The position numbers were made by a program, and so were the translations under genes. Shown here one piece after another: positions 12,127 to 22,584 of a DNA stretch of 64,000 nucleotides (positions are counted from its first letter, which is position 1; each line of letters opens with the position of its first letter). The notes under the pieces are model-generated. The model was not told the origin of the DNA, did no database searches, and worked only from the letters and a program-made list of their open reading frames with translations. The DNA is from Plantago ovata (taxonomy: Eukaryota; Streptophyta; Magnoliopsida; Lamiales; Plantaginaceae): positions 135,690,096 through 135,754,095 of the forward strand of contig CM051455.1 in the NCBI GenBank assembly GCA_028274465.1, read 5' to 3'.

Positions 12127-12611
12127 ATGGAACTGGATCCTTGTTTGCCAAAAGGAATCATTCAACACATTCAATCTTTTCTTTTCTGGATGGAGGAGAA
12201 GCTGCTCGAACTTGTTTGTTATCGAAATCTTGGTACAATGCTTGGTCTACTAGACCTATCCTCGTTTTCAAATACCTCCCCAACGATTACTATACTTATC
12301 CTTCTCCCTTCAAGGAAGAGGATCGTGCTGGGTTCTGGAATTACATTGGCAAAACTATCAGGAGATACAAGAAATTCAACATCAAGTTGGAACACTTGGT
12401 TCTTGATGAGTACTACACTGATCCTTATCGTAATAACTATCATAATAATGATGATCATGATGAGGATGACGACGACGAAGAATATGATGAAGATGAAGAG
12501 GATGTGGGATCCCAAGATGAGGAGGAGGAGGAGGGATATGAGGATGATTACGACGACAATGATGATTATGAGTACAGTATAGATGAATCGATTGCAGCTG
12601 CTTCAACATAG
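12127..12611 (+). pseudogene. F-box protein fragment with frameshift and acidic tail
   Basis: From the ATG at 12127 the frame reads MELDPCLPKGIIQHIQSFL, the start of a plant F-box (FBL/FBD type). It then loses frame in a T-rich run near 12175-12185. The +2 frame resumes with DGGEAARTCLLSKSWYNAW, completing the F-box, and continues to a stop at 12611. After TIRRYKKFNIKLEHLVLDEY, where LRRs should follow, the protein turns into about 55 residues of mostly Asp and Glu and stops. F-box proteins recruit substrates to SCF ubiquitin ligases. With no substrate domain and a broken frame, this is probably a dead or truncated copy. A sequencing error at the homopolymer could explain the frameshift but not the missing LRRs. 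Confidence 0.6.
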
Positions 12612-13430
12612 ACAGAGATAATCAACATAAATAGAGATCAGTAATTAACAATACACAAATACCTAATCCAGAGTAAATAAACACATAGATTGATACTACT
12701 AGCTCACAAAACATAAATCGACATACACAGAGATCGGTCAACAGCATAAAACACAATATATGATTGATTATATACATGACTAAATAGAAGAAGAATACCA
12801 CAGCTGCATATGAGAAACACATAGATCAGTCCTATCGGCGCACAATCAACATAAACATAGATAATCATCAATCAACATCAACATACCAGTCGGTTTCTGT
12901 TATAGAAATGTAAACGGCGGAGGAGACCAATTCATCGGTGGCCGGCCGACAGCTCCGTTCTGGCGGTTGACAGCCTACAAGGATGAATTCCAATCTAGGT
13001 GAATACTAGCTAGTATGGATTTTACACCTAGATGAAATCGAAATAAATACACCGTCCGTCAGAACCATGACGAATAGTTAATATTGTATTATATTGATAA
13101 TAGAGTTGATTCTATTTTAAATTTAAATTGTTATAATCTTTCCAAATATGGTCAAACAAATGTGTTAATGGAATATAAAATTGTTATAAAATTTCCAAAT
13201 ATGACAAAAATAAATAAATAATACAACTCTAACAGAACGTCTAAAATGTCAAAATGGTACAGCTGTAGGGCGGGGGATTATTCATTAACATCAAAGGAGC
13301 ATACAATATGTTCTTCTCTAATACCATATAAAAAATATAAACTTAGATAAAGTGATGATCTGATGATGACTGATGAGCGTGGATTGCGTAGTTAAAAAAA
13401 CATCTTATCAAATAATATTTATATATGTCA
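12612..13430. other. Intergenic; degenerate ACATA/GATC-type repeats and a decayed MITE
   Basis: From 12612 to 12890 the phrases AACATAAA, TAGAGATCAG and ACACATAGAT recur irregularly, suggesting an eroded tandem array. From about 13048 (TACACCGTCCGTCAG) to 13250 lies a Stowaway-like body related to the one at 7772-7930. No gene is supported. Confidence 0.4.
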
Positions 13431-14811
13431 AGTTAACTTCTAATAAAGCTAGTGTAATGGTAAGTTAACTCGAGTGTCGGTCTCTAAGGTTCTAGCTAGG
13501 CTACGACTAATCTACTTCTACTTAATCAATCAATAATAAATAAGGTTGGGTAAACTAAGTAATCAGACAAAAGCTAAACTTACACTAATGATAGACATAA
13601 ATACTAACGAGATCAAATATGAGATAAGCGATTGATAGTAGGTAGTAGGCATATATTGATATTACTTGTTCTTATGCTAACACGTGGTGGACGTAGGATT
13701 GGAACCGTTTTCGACGTGTACCATCTAATAACCAACATACGGCTAAGCATACTAATCATGAAGAATCTGTCAGGGCACTAATGCGTAGGAACATCAAACA
13801 TACAACGGAGAAGCTAATCAACATGTACTACTTTCCTATGCTTTACATATACATTGTTTATGGCTATGCTATCATCTTAAACCTACATGGAAGTTGCCAC
13901 CAATAAAAATCCAATATAAGAGTGATTGTTTAAGCCTTCGTGACCAAGGATCCTGTCACTATCCTTTCGAGGGTTGAAATCTCCCGACTACCACACGCAT
14001 AGAGACATCGATCAATCCATAAACTAACATACATATATCCTGTGCATATCTCATGCTAGCATAATCACAATCATATCAATATATAACCTACATCCTACTA
14101 CCAACACGTACCGATTAGCTACTCATAACGAATAAACAAGCATGCATATTCATAATCATAGCAATAGCAATAGAAGACATAGTAAATATGGAAAAGATAA
14201 AGAGATTGATACGAATATACTCAAGGTATTGATGTCGGTAGCAATCCAATGTCAAATCCAACATAAACAATGAAGTCTAGCAACGGTAGCAAATCTCTAG
14301 ATGAAATCGGTGGCTTTGGAGGCTAAGAGTTGCCTCCAAAGAGTCTCTCAACCCTAGAGTTCGTGCTTGGCTGCTAATGAATGAAAACTTATGGAAAAAC
14401 CTAATTAAAACGAGTATTTATACAAATCCCGAAATCTGATCCCGCGCCGTGGCGGGGCGCCATTGGCAGTGGTGGGGTGCCACCTGCTATGGCCAGCTAG
14501 CCGTCGACTCGTAGAGAATTTATCCGAACGTTAAATGTCCTAAAGCCTTCCAAACTCCGTCAAACTCCTGGGAATGCACTTCTCGGACCTTGGGAACCTT
14601 TGGTTACTTCATGGGAAGATCAAGACTCCAAAGTAAGCTTGCTTTGCACCAAAATAAGCCTATTTTGTGCTATTCCTACCATAATGCATCCAGGAACCCT
14701 GTGTCATAAAACATAGCAAAAGTAACTACTTCTTGATGTAAAATAAAGTAGAAGGCCAGCAAAAGGTGTGGAAATAGAGCCCTGATGATGACCTGTGTGA
14801 TTTAGCATCAT
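13431..14811 (-). mobile_element. Probable solo LTR or other non-coding retroelement remnant
   Basis: A 1.4 kb block has no ORF. Read on the minus strand, its right end begins TGATGATGCTAAATCACAC. Base composition and phrasing resemble non-coding plant LTR sequence, including a GC-richer stretch at 14440-14510. I could not find a matching terminal TG...CA pair with a 5-bp target duplication, so borders and superfamily are uncertain. Confidence 0.3.
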
Positions 14812-15137
14812 CAGTGACCTATACACAGAACAGTATATTGATGTATATACGTATAGAGTTTGCACATTAATACTAAAGAATATGCCAACTAATTAATACA
14901 AAGGATAAGCACAACATCAAATTGAGAAGTCAAAATACAAATCCATGGCATGATGTAGTAACAACTTGAGAGTGCTACATTGATGTTAATGACGTCTTGA
15001 TCCTTAACAACACGAAGACATACTTTTAAAAAGGAATCTCATAATATCAAATATTTTGTTGAAAAATGGTATAAAAAAAAAAAAAAAAAAAAAAAAAAGG
15101 TCAAATACCAATTGAATGGTAGGAGAAATTGAATTAA

Positions 15138-15304
15138 GGCTCTATTCTTTTTATCTGAAATTTAATTATTTTAAATTCAGTTCAATTCAGTTCAGTTCAG
15201 TTTAGATTGGCCAATAGTATTTTTGTACTACAAATAAGTTCACTTCAGATCCATCAAGTTCAGTTCAGTTCAGTTCAGACTTTTTCAAACGAAGAGAACA
15301 TAGA
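15138..15304. mobile_element. MITE with TTCAG-repeat interior (same family as 61077-61283)
   Basis: The left end GGCTCTATTCTTTTTATCTG matches, in inverse, the right end around GTTTGAAAAAG...GAACATAGAC. Inside are two arrays of TTCAG(T) units (for example at 15176-15204 and 15258-15280). It sits directly beside the left end of the PME pseudogene duplication. Confidence 0.6.
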
Positions 15305-15309
15305 CTATG

Positions 15310-16590
15310 AAGGAAATATAGAAATGCAATGGTAAAATTATACAAATCTCTAATTGAGCAAATGTGAGCAATGGGCTTTAAAGCTTTATCTCATCAAAGG
15401 CCTGATTTATAAGCAACATTTATTGCCGGAATCCACATGTCTCCTTGGACGAACGGCCCAACCGTGACCCCTTAACCTGGCAAGCATTCAGATTGAGCTA
15501 CAAACCCTTCCACAGGACCGTCCCCAAAGTAACCGCACCTGGGCCATAGTTTTGATACTCGGCATAAAAGATCGTAGTATCGGGAGCTGATATACCGCTC
15601 CAAGGTAACCAACCCAACATACTAATGAAATTGTCTATCATGCTATTATTGATAATCGTGGTCGAGAAATCCTTCCATGGCCGACCGAAGAAAGTACTGA
15701 CACCGGTTAGGTTCTCCTTGGGCCAAATTGTGCACTTTTGGACAACGATTCACGTGTTCATTTTTGGGTCTTTCTTCCCTTGGGCCGTGATGGTGATTTG
15801 TTGCCCCGGCATGGGCCTCCTATGTAAGATGTTGCAATTTGGAGTACAACAACAACATTTCCAAAAATGAAGTCGGCAGTACCATAAATGTCACATTCGC
15901 GGTAAAATTGGCAATTAGAGTGGGTGTATAGTGTGCCTTGAAATGCATCTATGGTGCAACGGTAGAAAACCGAAAAGTCAGTTGTTTACTTTGGTGTTTG
16001 ACCGCGCCAGCTGTGTTGCGGAATCCCATGTCCCTTGCGATGAATCCTTTGCCAGAAATCGCTACACAAACATAGAACAAATTGAAGAATTAGCCATGCT
16101 CTAAATGTTCAAATCCACGAAAGGTAACTTTTAATTTTTAAATGTGTTCAACAAAATAATTTAAAAGTTAGCTATATACGGAACATTAGTTGTACAAAAC
16201 GTAACTATAAATGTTGCACTCAGTGTAAAACTTAGCCTAAACTGCGATTAAGCTGCCAAACAGGCAGTAAATATTTTATTGCAAAAAAAAATAGAACTTA
16301 CCAAAAGTGGCAGACCGGAAAGTAGGAGTTCCATCAACATTGTTGAGACTAGCAGAAACAATGGTTGCATCTTGGCCATCACCAACCATCATCACATTCC
16401 ATTTTTTCTTCTCAACAACCACATTCTCATAGTAAACAACACCCTTCTTCACATAGATCACGTATCTCTTATCGCCATTCTCTGGAACATTCTTCAGTGC
16501 ATCAAAAAACGTTTTATAGTTACCGCTCCCATCTTGAGCCACCATTGTATCTCAGAAAACGTTCTATAGTTACTGCTCCCATCTTCATTG
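15310..16590 (-). pseudogene. Truncated, frameshifted copy of the pectinesterase gene
   Basis: The block parallels 7935-9160 almost base for base, including the downstream flank and the intron, so it arose by DNA duplication rather than retroposition. It retains exon 2 and only the last part of exon 1 (from VVAQDGSGNYKT). The signal anchor, PMEI pro-region and processing site are absent. Lesions include a short deletion near 15985 that removes the KHQAVALLST region and breaks frame, a base loss in the run at 15836-15842, and a further shift near 15466. At 16543-16590 a short stretch of the same exon is repeated, so the breakpoint is complex. It cannot encode an active enzyme. Confidence 0.9.
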
Positions 16591-16983
16591 CATCAAGGTA
16601 AGGACAACACATTTGTGTACAGAGTAACTGAGTAAGGTTTCAACATAACAGCCAACAATACAGAGTAAGGATTGGTCAACAGTTAAGGAGAGTAATGGTT
16701 CCAATCAACTATTCTTGCTGGGGAATCTTGGGGAAAATTTGAGATATTGTCATATAGTGTACTCTGTCCAAATATGGTTCTTTAATGTGTATGTTATCGT
16801 ATATCATCCTATAATGTGTTTAAAATTCCTTTCAACGTCCTCCACGTCATCACATACTCAGAATTGTACCCACTAGATAAACAAATACATTCTAGTACCC
16901 GAACTTGACTTTTTGGCGCTCTAAGGGTTGTTCGATCAATTATTGAATTTTGGCTGATCCAACAACCTTAGTGAAAGAAAAAA

Positions 16984-17430
16984 AAATCTTTTTCCTTTTC
17001 CCTTTGTTTTTTCCTTTTTCTTTTTTCTTTTTTTTCCTTTTTTTGCCCTCTCCTCTTCTTCATAAACTCTGGCACCGGATTCCGGTGCCGGAGGAAACTC
17101 CGACCGGAGCTTGCACACTCCAGTTCAGAGAACAATCCACAGATTGGAGTTTGTTGCTCCGAGCGAGGAGCTGCAAGTCCTTGATCGGAGCAGCAAGCTC
17201 CGATCTGGAGCATGCAAGCTTCACAGATCGGAGCATGTTGCTCCGATCAGGAGCTCCAGCTCCTTGATTGGAGCAACAAGCTCTCCGATCTGGGAGCTTG
17301 CTGCTCCGATCAAGGAGCACAACTCCGGTATCGGAATCCGGTTGTGAAGAAGATGATGAATTAAAAAAAAAAAAAAAGAAAAAGAAAATTATGTAATTAA
17401 CAAAAACAAAGAAAAAAGAAAAGAAAGTTA
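16984..17430. repeat. Foldback tract: pyrimidine arm, four GATCGGAGC stem-loops, purine arm
   Basis: A T/C-rich run (16984-17046) and an A/G-rich run (17361-17430) are roughly complementary. They enclose a GC-richer core with four regularly built stem-loops of the form GATCGGAGC-N5-GCTCCGATC. Two are perfect (17183-17205 and 17226-17248). Two are near-perfect (17266-17290 and 17287-17311) and share a GATC. I recognise no transposon family. The open frames through it (Ser/Arg/Ala-rich) are read-through of the repeat and not genes. Confidence 0.7.
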
Positions 17431-17439
17431 AGGCCTTGT

Positions 17440-18007
17440 TTGGATCACCCAATGACAATTTTGTAATTAGAGGTAAGTCAACCTAAAAAATCAATTTCTG
17501 GTGCTAGAACTTAATTGTGGATCTATTGAGTACAATTTTGAGAAAGGAGTGTCTAACAGAGTAGTATTCTATAATAATCTCTGGATCAAATTATTCATTT
17601 CAAATAACCAAGGATCAAATTGAATTTTTCCAATTTTTAGGAACTTAATTATAAATAAACATATATACTTCAAATATATATACCTCACTGGCCCGGTCGC
17701 ATTTACTTCATCTCGTACGCCCTCCAATAACTGTTCTCAATTGGTGAATATAATTCCGATGCTCCTGGTAGTGATAGGACGTTGTACGGTAGGTATTTTG
17801 ATACTTATTCCAAATTGCACTGAAATCTTTCACCAAAGTTTTCAACTTGCACAAACGGTGTTAAATTTTTCATTAATTAACCTTTTTTTTAAAAAAAATT
17901 ACACACAAACCTTTACAAAAATATTTCAAATTACACAAACAAAAGAGAATCCAATATACATTTCAGATGGATCATGCATATCAATTTTCAAGTTTGCTAC
18001 AAAATAG
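17440..18007. other. Intergenic AT-rich sequence, nothing recognised
   Basis: At 17433-17450 there is AAGGCCTTGTTTGGATCACC, which resembles the start of hAT-like MITEs, but I find no partner end. No gene is supported. Confidence 0.4.
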
Positions 18008-18269
18008 TACTTTCCTTCGATCACTTTGAAGAACTCCACTTTGTTTTGTTGACTTTTTCGATATCTGGTTTGATTTTAAGTTAATCATAATTCATTGTGA
18101 AAAAATAATTTTAAAACTTATATTATGAAAATATAAGAAGTGTACTTTCATAATATAATTTTTAAGATTATTTTTTTCATGATAAATTATGATTAATTTG
18201 AGGTCAAACCGGACATCGAAAAAGTCATAAAAATGAAATGGGATTTTTGTAAGTAACCGGAGGAAGTAC
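18008..18269. mobile_element. Foldback Stowaway-type MITE
   Basis: Both ends read inward as TACTTYCYTYCG and stay complementary for about 90 bases. The shared phrases are GACTTTTTCGAT, GGTTTGA and TTAATCATAATT, and the centre is an AT-rich hinge. TA at both borders and the CTTCCTCCGGT-type end fit Stowaway/Tc1-mariner MITEs. Confidence 0.8.
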
Positions 18270-18312
18270 AAAAGTATATCGTAGGCTCATGTACAACATT
18301 GAGTTAAACGAT

Positions 18313-19488
18313 GAACGTAAAGTACAAAAAATCCACCCAAGTTATTATAAAGTGGCACAAAACCCCCCAAGTTATCACATTTGCATAAAATCCCCTGAGT
18401 TTCACAAAAATGTTGCATAAAACCCCCTATCGTAAAAAATAACAGAGAGTGCACCTCACTCTCCGTTAGTGCGACTATGCATCGGTTTATAGGGGGTTTT
18501 GTGCAACTTTATGATAATTAAGGGGGTTCTATGCAATGTATATGCTGTTTTTTTTTATATTTTTTTATTTAAATGAATAAATTTAATATTAATTTTCTAT
18601 TAAATTATGAATTGATATAACTAATTAAATAAACACTAAATAACAATTTATTGTATAAAAAAACATCTATATGTATATACACCATATGTTTAGAAGTAGT
18701 TATTAATATAAAAAATTAGTTTCTTCTTAGTATTTTTTACGTATTTTCTAATCAAGTATTTAATTCAAAATTATATAAAAACGATAAAAAAAATTACCTA
18801 CAAGTAATATATATACCATAATAGCAAAACAAATTAATAAGATTTCACTTTATTCATCCTAATAATACATGAAATTAATCTAACAAATTTATTTTATCAA
18901 CTTTTAAAGTTTGATTACACTTCATCATCACGTGGGTATCGACGTGTGAATATACTAGTACTGTAATAAACAAATTAATTTGATCCTTATGGAGACGGTT
19001 TACACTTAATAAAAGAAACAAAGAAAGACGGATCAACATCACAATCATGACTTACTAGAATATTGAGGGTTACTTAAAAACAAATAGTAAAAATTGTACT
19101 ATAAGTATGTGCTAAATAAAAAATTACATACCGATCAAATATATAAAAAATTCTTATTTATGTTTATGTTAAAAAAATACCCTCTCCTACAAGTTTTTCC
19201 ATAATAATATGAAAACAATTGAGTTAACAAATAATTTTATTAATTTATATGATTTTTTTACTAAACAATACGAAAAGTTGCATAAAACCCCCTTAATTAT
19301 TAATTTATATGACTTTTTACTAAACAATACGAAAAGTTGCACGAAATCCCCTAAAACTAACCACAGGCGAGTGAGGGGATTTTTTGCAACTTTTCATATA
19401 ACTCAGGGGGTTTGGTGCAAATTTAATAACTGGGGGGATTTTATGTTATTTTGAAATAACTCGAGGGGATTTTATGCACTTTACTCCA
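18313..19488. mobile_element. Non-autonomous Mutator-like element with long TIRs
   Basis: The left end (TAAAGTACAAAAAATCC onward) and the reverse complement of the right end (TAAAGTGCATAAAATCCCC onward) match over about 110 bases. Both contain a repeated motif pairing CCCCC with AGTTAT and TTGCA. Long, internally repetitive TIRs and no transposase point to a MULE. At 19225-19345 the segment TTAATTTATATGAC to GAAAAGTTGCA is tandemly duplicated. A 9-bp target duplication could not be confirmed. Confidence 0.7.
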
Positions 19489-19489
19489 A

Positions 19490-20616
19490 AAAATAGCGTA
19501 GTACCAATTTACCGGATTAATTAAAATGAAATGGGATTTTTGCAAGTTACCTGATTAATTAACCTGTTTAGTTTCGTTCCCTGTGCGTAGTACCAATTTT
19601 AGAGAATATCTTCTATTAATTAGGAGATCTTACTCTTATTGGACTTTTAGTGACTAAGTAAAATCCTAACTTAGTCTAGAGATACAATATAAAAGGTTTG
19701 GACCGGTAGTGAATTGAACCGGACTTGGACTTCCAGGTTCTCATCAGAGTGCCTAACCGTAACCGTAAGGAAAGGGCAAAACATAATACCGCGCTGTAAG
19801 GCTGGCTCCCCAAACATAATACTTCTCGTAAAGTTCCCTAAGGAGCCGTTCTGTAAGTTATATTATGGCAAATTATGATATATTAACATAACTAATTCCT
19901 CTTAATATGATGTTCAGTAAAATCTAATTATTACAGGGTTAAGAGCATTAAATCCAGCTGACCCGGTATTATTGGCAGATATTAATCTCCTTTAAAAGTG
20001 AAAGATTAGTGATTATGATGCATGGATTAAATTACTTACCAATTTTGAGTTTTTAACATTCCAAATTCAGTAACAAGGCTTTTAAATTTGTCAAAATATA
20101 CCTTTTTCACTTATCATTACATTTGATTTTTAATGTATACCAAACACCATAATATATACAATAATATTTTTAAATATTTCATTTAATCTAATCCACCACT
20201 AATCCCATCTCTGATAGAGAAGAGCTCCTAAACATAATACCGGGCTGGAAAAAATGGGGTAGCAAGGAAATTAGACTGATGGGTTCGAAAAAGGCCGAGA
20301 ATTAGGTTGATGAAAGCCTAGTGATAAAAAGTTGGGCCAATTATAATATAAAATCCCTATAAATACATATACTATTGAAACAACGTCCGTAAACATCCTT
20401 GAGCTTATCATCAACCGCTGCCGCTGCTTGAGGTTTGTTCTTGAGCTAAATTTCTGGATTTCTCCTTGTAATTGTTTCTGTTGAACATGCATGTTTGGTC
20501 GTCAAATTTCTTCCGTGTTTGTTCAAGTTCGGTCGTAATGTTTTTATCTTTGTATTCTACTATTGTTTAATTCTCGTTTATTTTCTCATTCAAACACAAC
20601 TATTTTTTGATGACAG
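19490..20616. other. Intergenic; probable promoter and leader of the F-box gene at its right end
   Basis: The phrase AAACATAATACC occurs at about 19778 and 20231, perhaps flanking an inserted repeat. From about 20380 the sequence may be leader, with a 5'-UTR intron ending at TTGATGACAG near 20618. No coding frame is supported. Confidence 0.4.
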
Positions 20617-20790
20617 GTGAGAAAGTATAACCTAACCAAGACTTGATGATGTCGATGATATAGGGCTATTGACAAGATAGAAGACTTGATGGTGATGATG
20701 GCTATTGACAAGGCAGAATCTAACCAAGATTCGATGATGATGATGATGGCCAGTGAGAAGGTAGAATCGAACCAAGACTTGTTGATGGGC
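20617..20790 (+). repeat. Imperfect short repeats at the start of the F-box gene
   Basis: Units built on GTGAGAAAGTA / ATTGACAAGGCAG plus AACCAAGA(C/T)T and GATGATG occur about four times. The last two are coding and give the peptides DKAESNQDS and EKVESNQDL. The first two contain stops and lie in the leader. Confidence 0.75.
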
Positions 20791-22026
20791 ATACTGATCC
20801 GATTGCCACTAGGATCGCTCTATAAGTTGATGTCAGTGTCACGTCGATGGAAACGTATAATAACTAGGAGCGGTTATTTTCGCACTAAATATGAAGCTAG
20901 GCTAAGACAACAGGATCGGTTTCCCTTGCTAGCTTTCATCCAGACAAAACCCTATGCTTTCATCAAGACAGAACCCTGTTTTCCCCGTTCTAATTCTGAT
21001 AATCTCCCCTTGATGAATATATTACCTGTTGTTCCCAATCATTATGGCATTGACAATTATGTTGTTGATTCTATTGGCCCCAAGTACGGTTCATTCTATT
21101 GTTCTTCCAATGGACTAGTTTTGAGTGGATCGTGTGGGTCCCATAACACCTACTACGTCATGAATCTTGTCACTAGATGGTGCAGCCCTCCATTGCACGT
21201 TCCACGACCTCAACCATATAAAATTCCAGTCATGGCATTGGTGTACGAGCCAGAACATGAACAGGTTTACAGAGTTCTAGAAGCAGAATCTTTACGTTTA
21301 CCTCGCAGGAGCCTGACCATAAATATTTACTCTTCAAATACTCGTAAGTGGACAGAATTAAAACTTAAGGCAGATCTGGAATTTTCTCTAGCCAGTATAA
21401 GGGCTCCGATCTCCTGCAATGGTTTCCTCCTTTGGATGGCACGTTCACCATTTTGTCTTGTGCTTCTGAAGACAAAAGATCTTAACGTCGATGAAGATGG
21501 TGAAAAAAATGTCCAGTTGATCATGCCTCCAGAATTTGGTATGTTCTTAGAAGATATACATTCAAATTTCAACTATTGTAGGTCATCATCCAGTGACGAC
21601 CTCTGGTTTGGTGAAATTAATGATGGCACAAAACGGATGAGAATTTGGGTTCTGCCGCTTGATCAGCAGCAACATACAAGCATAGTACCAGAGACAGAGT
21701 GGATCTTGATGCACACAATCGATCTTGGTTCCCTAATTAATGGCATGGTCCCGTTGCTGCTCACTACAATGCCATATTTCAACAAGGAGAAGCATAGGCG
21801 ACATCAACGCAACACCCTCTTATCTTCAACCTTCAAATTGGAAGCTTTGATTAATTGGAACGGTGCCACCTTCCCTCTTTTCAGGGTTTGGAACAGAATT
21901 GTTCTTTACGAACTGGAAAGCAAGTCATTTGAGATAGTTACATATGCTGGTCGAGCTATTGCGTCTGTTTGTTGGTACCCCTATATAGAACCCGTTAACC
22001 TGTCTTCATATTTCTCTAATATCTAG
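20686..22026 (+). CDS. F-box protein, intronless in the coding region
   Basis: A single 446-aa frame. Residues 30-66 form an F-box (DLLMGILIRLPLGSLYKLMSV, then SRRWKRIITRSGYF), the Skp1-binding module of SCF ubiquitin ligases. The rest has the length and phrasing of F-box-associated (FBA/kelch-like) domains, for example FYCSSNGLVLSGSCG, NIYSSNTRKWTELKL and SCNGFLLWMAR, which choose substrates. The start at 20686 is the first ATG after in-frame stops. The N-terminal 30 residues are made of two short repeats and a run of five methionines, so the true start could be a later Met (for example 20743). The target is unknown. The frame is intact, so it is likely functional. Confidence 0.88.
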   Translation: MMVMMAIDKAESNQDSMMMMMASEKVESNQDLLMGILIRLPLGSLYKLMSVSRRWKRIITRSGYFRTKYEARLRQQDRFPLLAFIQTKPYAFIKTEPCFPRSNSDNLPLMNILPVVPNHYGIDNYVVDSIGPKYGSFYCSSNGLVLSGSCGSHNTYYVMNLVTRWCSPPLHVPRPQPYKIPVMALVYEPEHEQVYRVLEAESLRLPRRSLTINIYSSNTRKWTELKLKADLEFSLASIRAPISCNGFLLWMARSPFCLVLLKTKDLNVDEDGEKNVQLIMPPEFGMFLEDIHSNFNYCRSSSSDDLWFGEINDGTKRMRIWVLPLDQQQHTSIVPETEWILMHTIDLGSLINGMVPLLLTTMPYFNKEKHRRHQRNTLLSSTFKLEALINWNGATFPLFRVWNRIVLYELESKSFEIVTYAGRAIASVCWYPYIEPVNLSSYFSNI

Positions 22027-22178
22027 CTGTTTTTTAGGCTTAGTACGTAGTGGGATTTATTTTTTTCAAATTAGCTATTTCATTGTACTATATAATTTAT
22101 TCAATCTTATTAGCTAGCTACTATTTCATTGTACTATAAATTTAAAGTTTGATTCTCAGAAGTAACATGAAATGAAAT

Positions 22179-22584
22179 TGTTAGAATCAAGTAGAGTCTC
22201 ATGCAAAAAGCTATTAAGAAACAAGATCAAACTAGGATCATACCTGATTCCATGTTTGTTGATGAAAACTTTGGGAGATTCATCTTCCACCACTATGAGG
22301 AGTTTCTTATTATTTATCTCTTTTGTTTAATGGGAGTAAAAAGAGAAGAAACTAGCTCCACCTAGTGTGGGGATCACACCCTATATAAACCAACAATAAT
22401 GCCCATTAAATTAATAGGACAATGGTTAGTGGGATCTACACATGTCAATTCCATACAATGCCAAAAGATGTGTCCAAGGCCTATTACGTATTTAGTTGAT
22501 CACTCCTTATTAGGCTTACCACATTACTCGTAATGAGACACTTACAATATACGACATGTTTATACGAAGGTCCAAAATCTAACA
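22179..22584 (-). mobile_element. 3' LTR of a Ty1/copia retrotransposon
   Basis: The block is bounded by TGTTAG and CTAACA, the inverted tips of an LTR. Directly to its right (22585-22600, minus strand) is the polypurine tract AAGTGGGAGAT that normally abuts the copia 3' LTR. The element therefore runs right to left. The LTR is 406 bp and includes a TATATAAA-like promoter box near 22382-22388. Confidence 0.8.

Noticed and set aside
12382..12609. His/Pro-rich minus-strand frame
   Set aside because: It is the antisense shadow of the Asp/Glu-rich codons of the F-box fragment.
17060..17458. Ser/Arg-rich frames on both strands (APIRSS, LDRSSKL and similar)
   Set aside because: They arise from the GATCGGAGC stem-loop repeats and continue into homopolymer runs. 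There is no gene structure.
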